NCBI RefSeq assembly: GCF_000346465.2
Contig: NC_034009.1
Span: 29,632,131 to 29,696,130, forward strand
Source of the DNA: Prunus persica
Lineage: Eukaryota; Streptophyta; Magnoliopsida; Rosales; Rosaceae
Direction of reading: 5' to 3'
DNA length: 64,000 bases
Positions 1-12,075 of this stretch are shown in pieces. Position numbers and translations under genes: made by a program. Numbering within the stretch: the first letter of the stretch is position 1; every line of letters begins with the position of its first letter. Under the pieces are notes generated by a model. The model was given only the letters and a program-made list of their open reading frames with translations, did no database searches and was not told the DNA's origin.

Positions 1-238
1 CAACAACAGCTTTTTATTATATTTTGGATAGCCCCTGTTAGAAGCAACAGTGATGGAAGGCATGACTCATATACAGCCTTTTTAGCAATCTGCCACATAT
101 CATTCCAATTGCTTCGCCCTTCCTATTACGTCCCGGGAAGAGAAGGAACTTATTCCTTAACAGCAGGGTCAGGGGTATGATTTCCTTAAACTGTTCTCTT
201 TACCACCATCACCCCTTTCCTCCTGACTTTCCGAAGCC

Positions 239-703
239 ATGGAAGATTGTGGCATGGTTGCTGCAGATTGTGTGGTCATTTCATGTTGCTGTCAATGCTT
301 GATCCTGCAAATCACCATCTTCATCTTGTTCAAGCTTCCTTGCAAGCTGATCAAAAAGACAAGAGACTACACCATGAAGAAGCTTCAGCAAAGAAAGAGG
401 AAAGAGATTGTAGTGGAAAGTCAAGGAGAAATAGTACTAGATCCATTCAAGGATGACTTTGTAAGTATTCTTGGAGAGTCCATAAGGTCCATAGAGGCAG
501 GCCATAGTTGCAGATGTTGCATGGAGGAGGTGGACAAGGTGCTGCAGGAGTTATCTCAGAGAGGAGAGTTTGGATTTGGAAGCTTTTGGGGTAGAAGAGA
601 AATGGGTTGTTCCCCAATTCATCATTCAGCAGAAGATGATCAATTTGACAGTAGATTTGTGCAGTTTCAATTGATTGAAATGGTTGGCTCTGTCAGTCAT
701 TGA
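239..703 (+). CDS. Small Cys-rich membrane-anchored protein of unknown function
   Basis: A single open exon encodes 154 residues, starting at an ATG in a good plant context (gccATGG). Residues about 12-35 form one hydrophobic segment that begins with a cysteine cluster (SCCCQC), followed by a basic stretch (KLIKKTRDY, then KKLQQRKRK). This pattern fits a single-pass membrane anchor with a cytosolic C-terminal part. A second Cys cluster (CRCC) lies near residue 98, and the rest is acidic and mildly helical. No enzyme motif is visible. It lies just upstream of the CML gene in the same orientation. I recognise it only as the sort of conserved plant protein usually labelled uncharacterised, so the function is unknown. 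Coding is inferred from the long uninterrupted frame and protein-like composition. Confidence 0.7.
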   Translation: MEDCGMVAADCVVISCCCQCLILQITIFILFKLPCKLIKKTRDYTMKKLQQRKRKEIVVESQGEIVLDPFKDDFVSILGESIRSIEAGHSCRCCMEEVDKVLQELSQRGEFGFGSFWGRREMGCSPIHHSAEDDQFDSRFVQFQLIEMVGSVSH

Positions 704-1713
704 TCATAAGTTAACCTAGCTAGCTAGCTGTTGAAATGGGTTGTTTAGATCTTTGTCAAATAGCCATGGATGGATCAACTTGTTGTGGCTTATTCATTTA
801 GTTATGGTTACAGTTTCTGCAATTCATCAAACAGCCATGGATGGATGGATATGAAACATATTCAAGAAGGTGCAGGTTGTCAATTTCAGTACGTAAGTCC
901 AATCCTTTTATTATAGAATATCTCACATATAGAATATCTTGACAGAAGCATGTCTAGTAAATGTCAAATAATTCTTTTGTCCATTTACTTTGAAATGTCA
1001 CGCCTACGAGACCACACCATTGTCAACTTTCTTATGATTGGAACGTGGCGTATTTTAAGAAAAATGTTGTTTGAATCTCGAATCTTCACCTTAATTATGC
1101 CAACTCCAAATGATTGAAAAACTCATCACAGCCGACCCATGTTCTTTGTGGAAACAAAATGAAGGTAGTTGGTTAATTAAACTAATTAAATTAATTAATC
1201 CCTCAAAGGGTCTGTCCTCAGTTAATCTCTAGTGCTAACCGCATTAAATTTAATTAAAAACCAAAACCGAACCAAATCAACCCGTATTAAAATAGTAAAA
1301 CAGAGGCTTTTAAGACCTAAATATGGTTGACAAACAACCCTAGTAAATAGCATACGCATTCATTTTCCCAATGCATAACCACGTAGTCAAACATTAATCA
1401 ACTCTAGAAAAACGCGTTTTCAGTTTTAATCTACACAAGAAATTAATCCCGACGACATAGCTCGGTTTCTTTACCAACTTATTAATAAAAATACTATCGG
1501 CAATTCTCGAAAAAACAGTCTCTCAAACTTTGAACCGTTACAAATTTCCAAAGAGAAAAACCATAAAAAAACCCAATTAGCCCCACACCACAACTTTTCA
1601 CAAGCCAATTACCACTCCGCAAAGTTTTTTTAAAAAAACTCAAAACTCCCAAAACACAATTGGTATCTTATTGATCCCTTGCTTCTTCTTCTTCTTCTTT
1701 GGCCATTACCAGA
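704..1713. other. Intergenic: 3' end of the first gene and promoter of the CML gene
   Basis: AT-rich sequence with TTAATTAA-type runs near 1170-1200 and a pyrimidine-rich leader (CTTCTTCTT repeats) at 1681-1699 just before the CML start. I see no further gene, RNA or element here. Confidence 0.6.
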
Positions 1714-2190
1714 ATGATGGCCGCGCTCGGCTCCGATCAGCTGAAGCAGCTGAAAGACATCTTCATGCGCTTCGATATGGACTCCGACGGCAGCCTCACC
1801 CAGCTCGAGCTCGCCGCCCTGCTCCGGTCCCTGGGCGTCAAGCCCACCGGTGACCAGCTCCACGTCCTCCTCGCCAACATGGACGCCAACGGAAACGGCA
1901 CCGTCGAGTTCGACGAGCTCGTCACCGCCATCTTGCCCGACATGAACGCGGAGATCCTCATCAACCAGGAGCAGCTCACGGAGGTCTTCCGGTCGTTCGA
2001 TCGCGACGGAAACGGCTACATCACCGCCGCCGAGCTCGCCGGATCCATGGCCAAAATGGGTCACCCGTTGACGTACAGAGAGCTCTCCGATATGATGCAA
2101 GAGGCCGACACGAACGGCGATGGCGTGATTAGCTTCAGCGAATTCGCGACGATCATGTCTCGGTCCGCCGCCGATTTTCTTGGGGTCTGA
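1714..2190 (+). CDS. CML16: Calmodulin-like Ca2+ sensor, CML15/CML16 type
   Basis: An intronless gene of 158 residues. Four canonical EF-hand loops are visible at residues 21-32, 57-68, 96-107 and 132-143. Each has Asp at position 1 and Glu at position 12, so all four should bind calcium. The C-terminal hand is followed by a short tail ending SAADFLGV, typical of the CML15/16 subgroup. Two ATGs occur in tandem at 1714 and 1717; the frame stays open further upstream but without another ATG, so 1714 is used. The CDS is strikingly GC-rich, mostly at third positions, compared with its AT-rich flanks. It sits next to the flippase gene, as CML16 (At3g25600) sits next to ALA10 (At3g25610) in Arabidopsis. 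The alternative symbol CML15 cannot be excluded. Expected role: cytosolic calcium sensor that relays signals to target proteins. Confidence 0.93.
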   Translation: MMAALGSDQLKQLKDIFMRFDMDSDGSLTQLELAALLRSLGVKPTGDQLHVLLANMDANGNGTVEFDELVTAILPDMNAEILINQEQLTEVFRSFDRDGNGYITAAELAGSMAKMGHPLTYRELSDMMQEADTNGDGVISFSEFATIMSRSAADFLGV

Positions 2191-3351
2191 TCAGGTGTGG
2201 CGCGGGTATGATCGTTTGTGGATGGTTTGACTTTTTATCGCTGACTTTTATGTTTTATTTATTTTTATTTTTCTATTGGTTTTGTGTTTGTTGGGTTGAG
2301 GGGCTTGTCTTGATAATATAGGATGGATTTGTTTTAGGAGAAGGAGAAGGAGGATCTGCACAGAAAAGGGGATAATACATATACTGATCAATTTTAATAT
2401 TGAGACCTGCCCCTCAATCCCTTTAGTGAATTAAGATCAGAATTACCAATTAATTAATCAAAAACCCATCTTGTAAATTTTTGTATAAATAATAATGTCA
2501 TGTTATTAGTAGTTCATGTTTAGGTCCATTTCAATTTCATACCATTTGGGTTGTAATTTGTGTATGAATTCTCTCTCAGGTTATGTTATGAACTTATGAT
2601 TTGGTCATTTTCTATTCTTTTGTATGTGAACTTGGGTTCCATCCCATGCAATGCACATCAAATCAAAGTAGGGATTTTCTTTTTGAATGGAGGATGGGTT
2701 TGGTTGAGTTGGTAAGGATCGTTCTCTTCGCTATTCATGCCTAAATTATTGACAATCTCACTTGGTGAGTAATCTGTAAAAACCAAAAATAGGTATGTCA
2801 TGACCCTAGGATGGGGTAGCCTCCTCTACCCTAAACTTGGAGCTCCAACTTGGAAAGTGATGAGTTTTTGTGTGTGTATAAACATATAGACAGAAATGGA
2901 TAAAATATTACCCAAATTTCCAAGAGCAGAATTGATCAAAGATGAAAGGGAAAAGGAAAAATCATGAGAAAGGATCGAAATTTATTATTTAAAAAAAAAC
3001 CTAACAATGAATGATTTCACTTTGTATTACATATAATTTGCCAATAAGAAGTAAACTAAGCATGGTCAGTAATGGCCATGACTCAAAATTTACATAAATT
3101 CTCTAAAAGCAACGACCCATCTAACATATGTTGTGCTTCTGTACACAGTCATCTAGCTACCGTACCCTCTCCCCAGGGCCCGCTCCTAGAACAAATTGAA
3201 CCAAAAAATTTTGTTGTATGTATATGTATATGCATGTGCAACCCAATCATGTACAAAAGGCAGAGGTTACAAAAACTGGCAAGAGATTGATGAAGTGCAT
3301 TCTCTGAGACCTACTGTACTGTACCAGTACCAAAGAACAAACTTTCAAAAA
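2191..3351. other. Intergenic between the convergent CML and flippase genes
   Basis: Holds the 3' UTRs of two convergent genes. The rest is AT-rich. A stretch near 2700 resembles a tRNA A box, but no B box follows it. No gene or element is supported. Confidence 0.55.
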
Positions 3352-6300
3352 TCACCTACGGTTACGTTGTCTATCTTTTGTACGGCTGGTCCTTGCTGCT
3401 AAGCGTGCTGTGAAACCCACGGTGGTTGGCCGCAAGGATCGCTGCCGCACCATATTACAAAATTCAGGGTCATTTGAGTGGCCCTCATACCTTATCCACT
3501 GTATCATTCTATGGTACATAGGGAAGAAGCGCATCTGAATTGATGAGTATGTGAAGTACGGGATTAGAGCTGAGATTGGCACGAAGAATGTGATGAGCCA
3601 GAAGGAAGGGGCGGGGGCAAGGGCTTCGACGAAGACCTTGTAGGCAGTGGTGGAGACTGAGGGCGACATGGCTCCAAATGCCAAGAGAAAAAGATACCAT
3701 AATGCAACTGAGCCCCATATGAAAAGGTGCTGTATCAAGGTGAAGTAACTAATGGAAAGTGCCATCTGCAAGTTCACAACCCAAACGATGCATGTATACA
3801 TTGTTGCTCCAAGAATGTCCCTCCCTACAGTTTTCCCTTCATTGTTGAAGGCCTGGTGTTCTAGCGCTTTCGTGCAGAAGAAGAAAATAATCACGGCAGT
3901 TGTAACACCATTCAGCATCCATCCGAGTATTCTACGCCAGCTGAAGAGAACATTTTGCACCCCTTCTTGGTATAACAGAGGAAACTGCACAACCAAACAG
4001 AATAAACAATAAATCCAAAAGATGCAAAAGCCAGGCTCAAAATTACGCATGTTAATCTGCACTTAATTTTGCACATTGCCCCGGTGAGCTTACCTTGAGA
4101 CAAAACCGGGCAGATACATCCTGGTCAAAAACTCCCATAGCGACCACCGGAAATGATGAGAAGAATACATTGTACAGTGACAAAAACCAGTCATTGTATG
4201 CGGGCAGTCCAGAGAAGGATGTATGCGCCTCGTATAGGAAGAGAGTAAAACCAAATGCGATGTTCTTGTAGAAGAAGTAGCAAATCTGCAAGGAGAAATT
4301 TGTTAAAGTCAATTTACCATGACACAAGTTTTTGCTTGTGATAAATTAAATTTTTTTGTCACATTGTCGAGATTGCATTACCATTGATGAGATCCTTCTG
4401 TAACACCAATGCCCATGCACAAGCAGCAGACGCTCCAAATATCGAAATTGTGCAATGGCAATATCACTTGACATGACCGCCTGAATTGAATGATAAGCAT
4501 GAAAAGTTCATGAGAATAAAAGCATAGAGAAAATGCAGGGAAACAAACAAATTATTCAGTAGAACATGTGGAAGAATCTGTAAAATACCTGCATTCCTTC
4601 AACACCGCTAATTCCAATCCCAATATCTGCTTCTTGGAGCATTCCCACATCATTGGCTCCATCACCAATAGCTAGTGTCGTTTTCCCGGTTCCAGATTTG
4701 ACCAGTCTAGTGACCTGTTTCATTTCAACATTTAAAACAAATCAATTCTTAAATCTGATTATCTGAGCATGAAAAGGCAAGAATTCATCCTTATGAAGCT
4801 ATTGAAATGAAAAGGAAAAACCCATGAGATTGTAATTTGTAAACACACCAGTGCCTTCTGTTTTGGTGATGAACGGCAGCAAATAACAGATGCACAGCCA
4901 ATCGCAAGATCTAGAAACATTTTCTTCATATCATCCTCCAGAGCATAGGCAAGTGATTTTCCATCAATGATCAATGCAAGTGCCTCAGAGGCCCCGCCTG
5001 ATGCTGTAAGCTGAGCCTTTCCCCTAGTTATCTGATGGAGAACGCTTCTTTTTGATGCCTAAAGATGAATCAGCAATATCCTATCAGCCTCATATGTACT
5101 CTGACTTCAAATGGTTTAAGATAGATTAATGTGTATGTACTCTATTAGGCTATTATGTTGTTCAAGAACACTGTTTTACTTCCTTATGTATCAAAGCTAC
5201 AGATTTCATTTTCAATACATAAACTAACTCAACTATATGTATATAGTTTTACCATGGCGATGGCTTCCTTATCTCCTGTCTTTTCCAACGCTTGGATTTC
5301 AGGAGACTCCAAATTGATTATAATTTGCTTCATTCCTTGTCTAAGCAAGCTACAGGCAAACCTGCAGGTTAACAATTTCAGTCAGAGACCTTCGTTAGTA
5401 GGAAGGAAAAAAAAGGCCTCACCACAGTCCAAATAATTGATACCCAGAAATCATACCCAATGTTGATGGCAGTCTCCATCTTGTCTCCGGTCAAAACCCA
5501 AATCTTAATTCCTGCTTGGGCAAGCTTGTCAATGCAATCAGGAACCTAACCAAAAAAGAAAGAAAGAAAGAACATCACTTTGGAATTCAATACCATGTCT
5601 ACAAAAAAGCTTCCATGTTATGCCATCAGTATTTGACTACACACCCCATTTTGGAGTTTGTCCTCAACAGCAGTTGCACCAAGAAGAATTAGATCTCTCT
5701 CAATCTTATCTGTTACTTCATCAATAAATGTTTCGCGATCTGCACTAATTGAATTCTTGGCCTTAACAAATTTTTCATTGAATTCTCTGTATTCATCTTC
5801 CTCAAGTTCACGATAGGCAAGTATCAAGGTCCTCAGCCCTGCATCAGCATACTCAGTTAAATGCTCCATGGTCTCTTCTTCAAACCCCGTACCATTTTTG
5901 ACAAGCCTCTCAAACATGACACTGGACAGAAAATGAGCTACGCTGGTTAGAAAAGTGCTTTTAACTTGGCAACAGGGAAATTAGGAACAGATTCAAGTTT
6001 CGAGACAGTTAATACATACTTGTCAGCACCTTTACAAAGCAATAGTACTTTTCCTTCCTCATTTCTTATAATCACAGACATTCGCTTCCTTGTGCTGTTG
6101 AACTCTAAAACATTCAGAAGTGTATATGACCTGCAAAATAGAAGTTACTTGATGAATATAAAAGTGGATATTCCTGGTATAAAAGTGCATGTGAAATCAA
6201 TGTGGAGGCATTAGGAATCGGGTATCCTGAACCTGATGAACCCACATCACACCAACGGAAACCAAAGAAGACTCTGGCATACATATTTCAAAGTCCTATT

Positions 6301-8392
6301 TATGAGAAAAACTAAGAAATAAACTAACCTCTCAACTTTCTTGCCAGACACTGGATCCAACTCTCGCAGTGATATGCTTGTTTGCGTCCTTTTGTAGAAT
6401 TCAAAACCAAGTTCTCTTGCTGCAATCACAAATGCTGCTTCATCAGGAGATTCAGCCTCATACAAAACCTTCCCAGTATCTTCATCAACTTCCGGAATGG
6501 CTGTATGACAGATTGCTAATAAACTGAAAAACTTCTGGATGTATTCTGCATGTGGCTCATTAATCCAATTTCCATTCATAATCCTTTCATCTTTAAAATT
6601 GAAGCCTTTAATGGGTGGCTTTGTATCAGTAGAATCCTTGACATTGGCCTCTCTGTTTATACTTTCATGAACCAAGGGTGAACCATTTCGCCTACCCATA
6701 GCCCTCTCAACCTCTGTATAACCTCGGCCATAAGCTATCCCTGCCACAGAACACTTGACGAACTCCATTGAATTGCAAGTCAAAGTTCCAGTTTTATCTG
6801 AGAGAATTGTGTCAACTTGGCCGAGTTCCTCATTCAAGTTTGAGGTACGCGCATGTGCTGGTTTGTCAGCTTCCTCATAGTACATGTGAATATCTCGATT
6901 GATGAAGATGCTCTGAAGAACTTTCACAATTTCTATTGACACATACAAGGAGATGGGGATAAAGTTGCTATACAGCATCAGGGCAGTCAAAAAGTGGTAA
7001 ACTGCTGCATATGGTGCTCTTTTAGCATCAAAGAAAATTGTAGAATCATCTGGCCTGAGATACCACCTTTTCATGATCCCATTGTTTAAGTCATCTTTGG
7101 TTGCAATCCCAAAGAAAATAGATCCAACCATTGCCATAGTAAATAAAATAAAGAACAAAAAGTAGATAATTTTATCCATCTTCTTCTCAATTCTGCTTCT
7201 TTTTGAAGGGGGATCTGTAGAATTTTGAATAACCTTTGTGTCGAGACCAGTGAAGATAACAACTCCATATATGTAGTCGGTATTTCGGAGTTTAGAGTCT
7301 CTGAGGAGAAGCTGTTGAGGAGAGAGGGGAAACTGTTGCTTTGCAAACTCCATAGTTCCAACAAATGAGTACAAATTTGCATTCGGGTCTTCACATTTAA
7401 CAACCGCGTTAAAATCGCACAAGTTAGAGTCCTCATGTAAGGATGAAGTTACCTCCAATGCTTGTTTTAACTTTAAATTCGTCTCCCCGTCAAGGTTCAT
7501 GGTCTCAACATAGCAGATTGCATCATCATAACTAGATGAAAGCAAGAGGAGGTCCGTTGGAAAGAATTCATCCTTTTCTACTTTCACTATATCTCCCACT
7601 CTCAGATTCTTCCAAGGAGTATAATCAAAAGCCCCGTTACCTTTATGTACTTTAACTTTTCTATTGTTCACCTCAATATCCTGAAAAATTATTCCAACTG
7701 TAAGATTATATAGCCCTGGGTGACAGTTTACATAAAGACCAAATGATATATAAACTACAAAACAGGTAAGATACACAGCACAGTCAAATAATTCCGATAC
7801 AGAATATCTTGAAGAAAGTTTTTAAAATTTAGTTTGATCATCCTCCAAGTCACAGAGCAATCCTCAGTTAGTTATGGTAAGTCATTGAAAACTGTATCCT
7901 AATGTTTAATTTTACACATTCAATGAGGATTCTGAAGGGAAGAGGAAAATGAAAACAACGAAAATACAGAGCCAAACTGGGTAAGCAAAATAGTACCTGC
8001 TGTTTTCGACGCCAATCTTCGATACCCTCTTTAACCATGGTCGCCCCAATGACGATAATAAGAGGGATGATGGCACTGACAGCCGTGTATGGAGCCAGAG
8101 GAGTGAAGGCTAAAATTCCAATGACTAAAAAGTAGAAGTTGGCCACCCTCCTGAACTGCTCAAACAAAGATTTTGGCAAGAAAGTAGCAAGTGTATACTT
8201 TGTAGTACTGACATAATTGTCTCCATAATTGCGAATCTCAGCATCAAAACAATCTGGGTCATTGCAGTAAACCACTCTGGAAAATCCTGGTCCCCCAATC
8301 TGTGAATGTTCATCCCTCAAAGAAGATTTACCACAAGTGAAAGAATAGATCTTGCTGAAACGCAGCTTTCTCCTTCTGCCACCTCCCCTCAT
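3352..8392 (-). CDS. ALA9: P4-type ATPase, phospholipid flippase (ALA9/ALA10 group)
   Basis: Eleven coding exons, read on the minus strand: 8392-7997, 7680-6329, 6130-6020, 5921-5645, 5545-5457, 5361-5253, 5058-4849, 4714-4589, 4480-4382, 4285-4094, 3984-3352. All introns are GT-AG and phases agree, giving 1197 residues, the usual length for this clade. Visible motifs are the actuator DGET (about 196-199), the P4-specific PISL (about 374-377), the phosphorylation site DKTGTLT with Asp about 427, and the hinge GDGANDVG (about 865-872). Hydrophobic segments flank the catalytic part, with several after residue 890. The enzyme should flip aminophospholipids or phosphatidylcholine to the cytosolic leaflet, with an ALIS beta subunit, in endomembranes or the plasma membrane. 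The N-terminus ([15 protein letters not shown]) and a C-terminal region ending in basic residues fit ALA9-12. Orthology between ALA9 and ALA10 is unresolved; the TADA side of the locus favours ALA9 and the CML side ALA10. Confidence 0.96.
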
Positions 8393-9310
8393 TCTCTCTC
8401 TGTCTATGTCCCTCTCACACTACTACAAGCTCAAGCTAACCCCAATACCAAGACCAACACAAACCCACCTATATAATTTTGAAAACAAGCCTAGTGAAAA
8501 TAACAGGTAACAGCTACTGCAGCTCCTTGTAAAGCAATTCCTCACTGATAAATACAGCTTGGTTCTTCAAGGACAACAAAAACCCAGTTCCACAACCCCC
8601 CAAAAATTCACAAATATTAAACACAGACACCCAAACGAGGGGGGAAAATCCCAGTTTATAAGAACAGAACCCCAGGGAAAGCCCAACAAAAAAAAAAAGG
8701 TTTCTCAGCCAGAAGCTCAGAACCCCAGTAAAAGAAGAATAAAAAAATTTGGTATTAGACAGAGAAAGAATAATAAATGTATAGAATTTTGAGAGAAAAA
8801 GCTTGAAACAGATAAAACCAGAAAGGCTAACTCTTCAAGGGTAATATAAGCACAAAGGTTTCTATATTGTAATCCCAGTTTGTAATCTAGGCAACTTTGG
8901 CACCCAAAAGTGTGAACTTTGTCCCAGAAATCCAACACCAAGAATATGATGACAATAGAGTATGGAAGAAGCTGGTAAAATAGAGAAAAGGTTTACATGA
9001 ATATCCGAGTATTTGAAATGGTCTCTACACATGAAGGCTTTGAACGAAGACTTGGATTGGATCTCGCATTTTGACTTATGTTAAGGACGCGCATTCCCTT
9101 TTGGGTTTGTTTATAGATTTCCAAATTCAACTGCTTTCCCAGGAAACAAAAGAAGAAGGAAAGGAATGTGTTTGAAATAGATGTTTTCGAAATTTAAAAA
9201 AAAAAAAAAAAAGGGGGCGATAGAGAAGGTCTAGAAGATTGATTTGATTAATGGGATTTTTTTTCTGGAAAAATTCAGTTTCGCGGGAAAGTTATGGGAG
9301 CTCATCAATG

Positions 9311-9354
9311 GTGCCTGTTAATGTCTCTCTGTCTCTCTGTCTCTCTGTCTCTCT
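9311..9354. repeat. Microsatellite with an 8-bp unit (CTCTCTGT)n
   Basis: About five imperfect copies of TCTCTCTG followed by TCTCTTTCCC. It lies about 0.9 kb upstream of the flippase start codon. Confidence 0.8.
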
Positions 9355-9505
9355 TTCCCTCTCTATGTGAATTGGTCTTCCTTCTTGTCCCTCTCTCTCA
9401 GAAACTTCATTAGAAAAGTCCCCAAAATGAAATACATTAATTTTTCTGATGTAATGATTAATCAGAAGATAATTAATCTATTACATCAGTAAAGCATGAA
9501 GAAAG

Positions 9506-9508
<3 letters not shown>

Positions 9509-9552
<44 letters not shown>
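9509..9552. repeat. (AG)22 microsatellite
   Basis: Uninterrupted AG dinucleotide run on the plus strand, about 1.1 kb upstream of the minus-strand flippase gene. GA/CT tracts are known binding sites for plant BBR/BPC factors; a role here is only possible. Confidence 0.95.
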
Positions 9553-9553
<1 letters not shown>

Positions 9554-10305
9554 CATGAAAGGAAGACAAATTGGAAGGTTTGTGTCAAGCAAAAAAAAAA
9601 CTTTCTGTTTCTTTTTTGCTTGACCAGAAATTTCCCACACTTCCCACCTTCATCAAATTGGAAACTGGAAAGTATATAATAAACTTTGAGCAAATTACTG
9701 GAAAATTGGGTTTTTTTTTCAAGTATATTTATTTTTTATTTTGGGTTTTTTTAATTAGTTGGAATAAATAAAAAAGGAAAGAAAACACAACAAAATTGAT
9801 TTTTTTAAGGAATTTTGAGACACAAGTTAGGGCCAATGTGCGAAGTCATGACGGGGCATGGCAACGTGATCGACGGGTCAAACGCTCTTACAACCAAGCA
9901 CTAATGTTCTCCTTCTAACATCACATGCACTTTTCCTTGTCTTTTTTTCTATTCCTGTTTTTTTCGAACTCTTGGCACTTTGTCTGATTCAAAGACTAAA
10001 AATAAAGCTTTTGGTTCGTCAATTCAGCAAAATAAATAAAAACATACAAAACATGTTTTTTGTTTTGATTCGAAGAGGGGTCGAGATTAATGGTATGTTT
10101 CTATTTCGTTTGAAGTTAATATCCCGTCATAAATCAAGCCATGGATAAGGAGGAATTTGGCATGTATAGTTTAGAAAGTAATTGTTACTTTATATTTATT
10201 AGTGTTTTAGTAGTATACGATTTTGCTCTTGCTTTCTAATCAATAGGGAGACAAAACAGTTTTTCAGGCAAATTGTACATTAAGACCACCTAAAATTACT
10301 CAATA

Positions 10306-10470
10306 AACAACCATTCTAAAATTTATGAATATCGTAAACTCACTTAATTGCGTTCAATGATACTTCACCAAGATATAAATTAATTTAAACAACCCAATCT
10401 AAAATTCCTGAATATTGTAAACTCACTTCATTGTGTTCAATGATACATCATCAAAACATAAATTAATTTA
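10306..10470. repeat. Tandem duplication of an about 82-bp AT-rich unit
   Basis: Two head-to-tail copies, 10306-10387 and 10388-10470, each starting AACAACC and ending TAAATTAATTTA. Both share GTAAACTCACTT and GTTCAATGATAC, with about ten differences between them. Non-coding. Confidence 0.8.
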
Positions 10471-12061
10471 AACATATTCAGACAAATTAAGGTGAAAATT
10501 GGGATTGAGAAATTTTAGGGGAGATTACGAATCGAACAATCGAAAAGGAAATAACCAAACCAAATGGTAAGGAATCTAGAATGGTGAATAACAAAAGGTA
10601 AATCAAGTATTGAGACATTATATAGATGGGTACATGATGCATCATTTTCATAAGAAATTTATATAGCCACACAAAATCATACAAGATTAATGAAAATATA
10701 CATATTTGGGAAATGACCCATAAAAAATGATTGAGGAATATGAAGATGCCAAATCGATTTGGCCTTGGGATAATATAAGCATGTTTTATGTTAATCTTGT
10801 TTAACAACCCATTTACCTAATTTTAGGACTATCAAATTATTCATAATTTCTTATCTCTTTATAGACACGTGTATTAAGGAGGTCGTGCACATGGAATATT
10901 TTTCCCACAAAATGGCAGCATGCATGAATTGGGAAAAGAGGCAAAGAAGCCGTCGCGAGCCCGTGAAAGAAACAAAGACACACCTAAAATAAATTAGCCG
11001 TAGCAAAAATCCCTTGTATTTCATCCAAAAGGACCGTGAATTCGATGCGTGTGCATGAATGTACATCTCTGTCAAAAATAGTCGTATTATATTTTGCCTA
11101 GGGCCACTTGGCCAGCAGCATCCACAGGAGAGCCTGCGGGGGGGCTCATTGTTCTTCAGCTTATTGACCAATCAGTGTGTGCCATTTTCATTGTAATTGT
11201 CATTCGTCATCCGTGATGTGGCTTATCAAATTTTTATTTATTTGTTAAATCATGTGGTTATTTGTTAGATCGTGATGTGGCTCATTGCTCGTTTCAAGCT
11301 AATTTATTTGTTTCCTCCATTCTTTATTAACTTAAGAAATGAGGATTCTTTTGTTTGGTTAGAGGTGTCCGTATGCGTATTCAAGACATCACATTGTTTC
11401 ATTCAATGATTCGAGATCATGTTGTTTACCCTTCCATTATATGTCTTCCAATTCTCAATAAAAAAAAACTTATTTAACTAGCAAAAAGTTGTTAATTACG
11501 TACCACATCCAAGTGTCAACTCGATTGTTAAGTTTTTATTTTATTTTATTTTTTATACGGTAAACAGTTCTTCATTTTGTTTTACATGCTCGTACAATAG
11601 TTTATTTATCTATTTAAAATTAATGATAATTGATAGGTTCTCAAAATCTATTATTATAATAGCACAAATGACTTTCCTTTAATCCAAAGTTTGACATTGA
11701 GCAAAATTTTTCCATATGTGACCACAAAATTAACATGCATATTATACAATTTGGAGATAATCACAATGGGAGCCAAAAAGTTCGTTTACAACCAAACACA
11801 TCCGTCCATTTCTTCCAACAACCATGCATTATGCAGATACACGTAAGAAATTAATAGGATATAAGAAAAGCTGACCATGCTACAAAATCTCATCCTTGAC
11901 GTTGATATCTTTTTAATAATAAAGGAAAAATAAAATAAAATTTACCCAAAGCAAATCATGCAAAATTGCCTTACCTGAAATGGTCAGTTTCTAACAGCTA
12001 TTGTCTGAACCCAATCGGAGGGATGCGTATGTAATATTTTTAAGACCCAATCATCATCTGC

Positions 12062-12075
12062 GTTGACTAGTCAAC
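12062..12075. promoter_or_regulatory. Perfect palindrome made of two inverted W-box cores
   Basis: GTTGACTAGTCAAC equals its own reverse complement and presents TTGAC on both strands. TTGAC(C/T) is the known WRKY binding core. The site is 3.7 kb from the flippase start and 3.5 kb from the TADA start, so any target gene is unclear. Confidence 0.35.

Noticed and set aside
2695..2860. Possible tRNA-derived SINE
   Set aside because: An A box-like GGTTGAGTTGGTAAGG is present, but no B box follows at a suitable distance.
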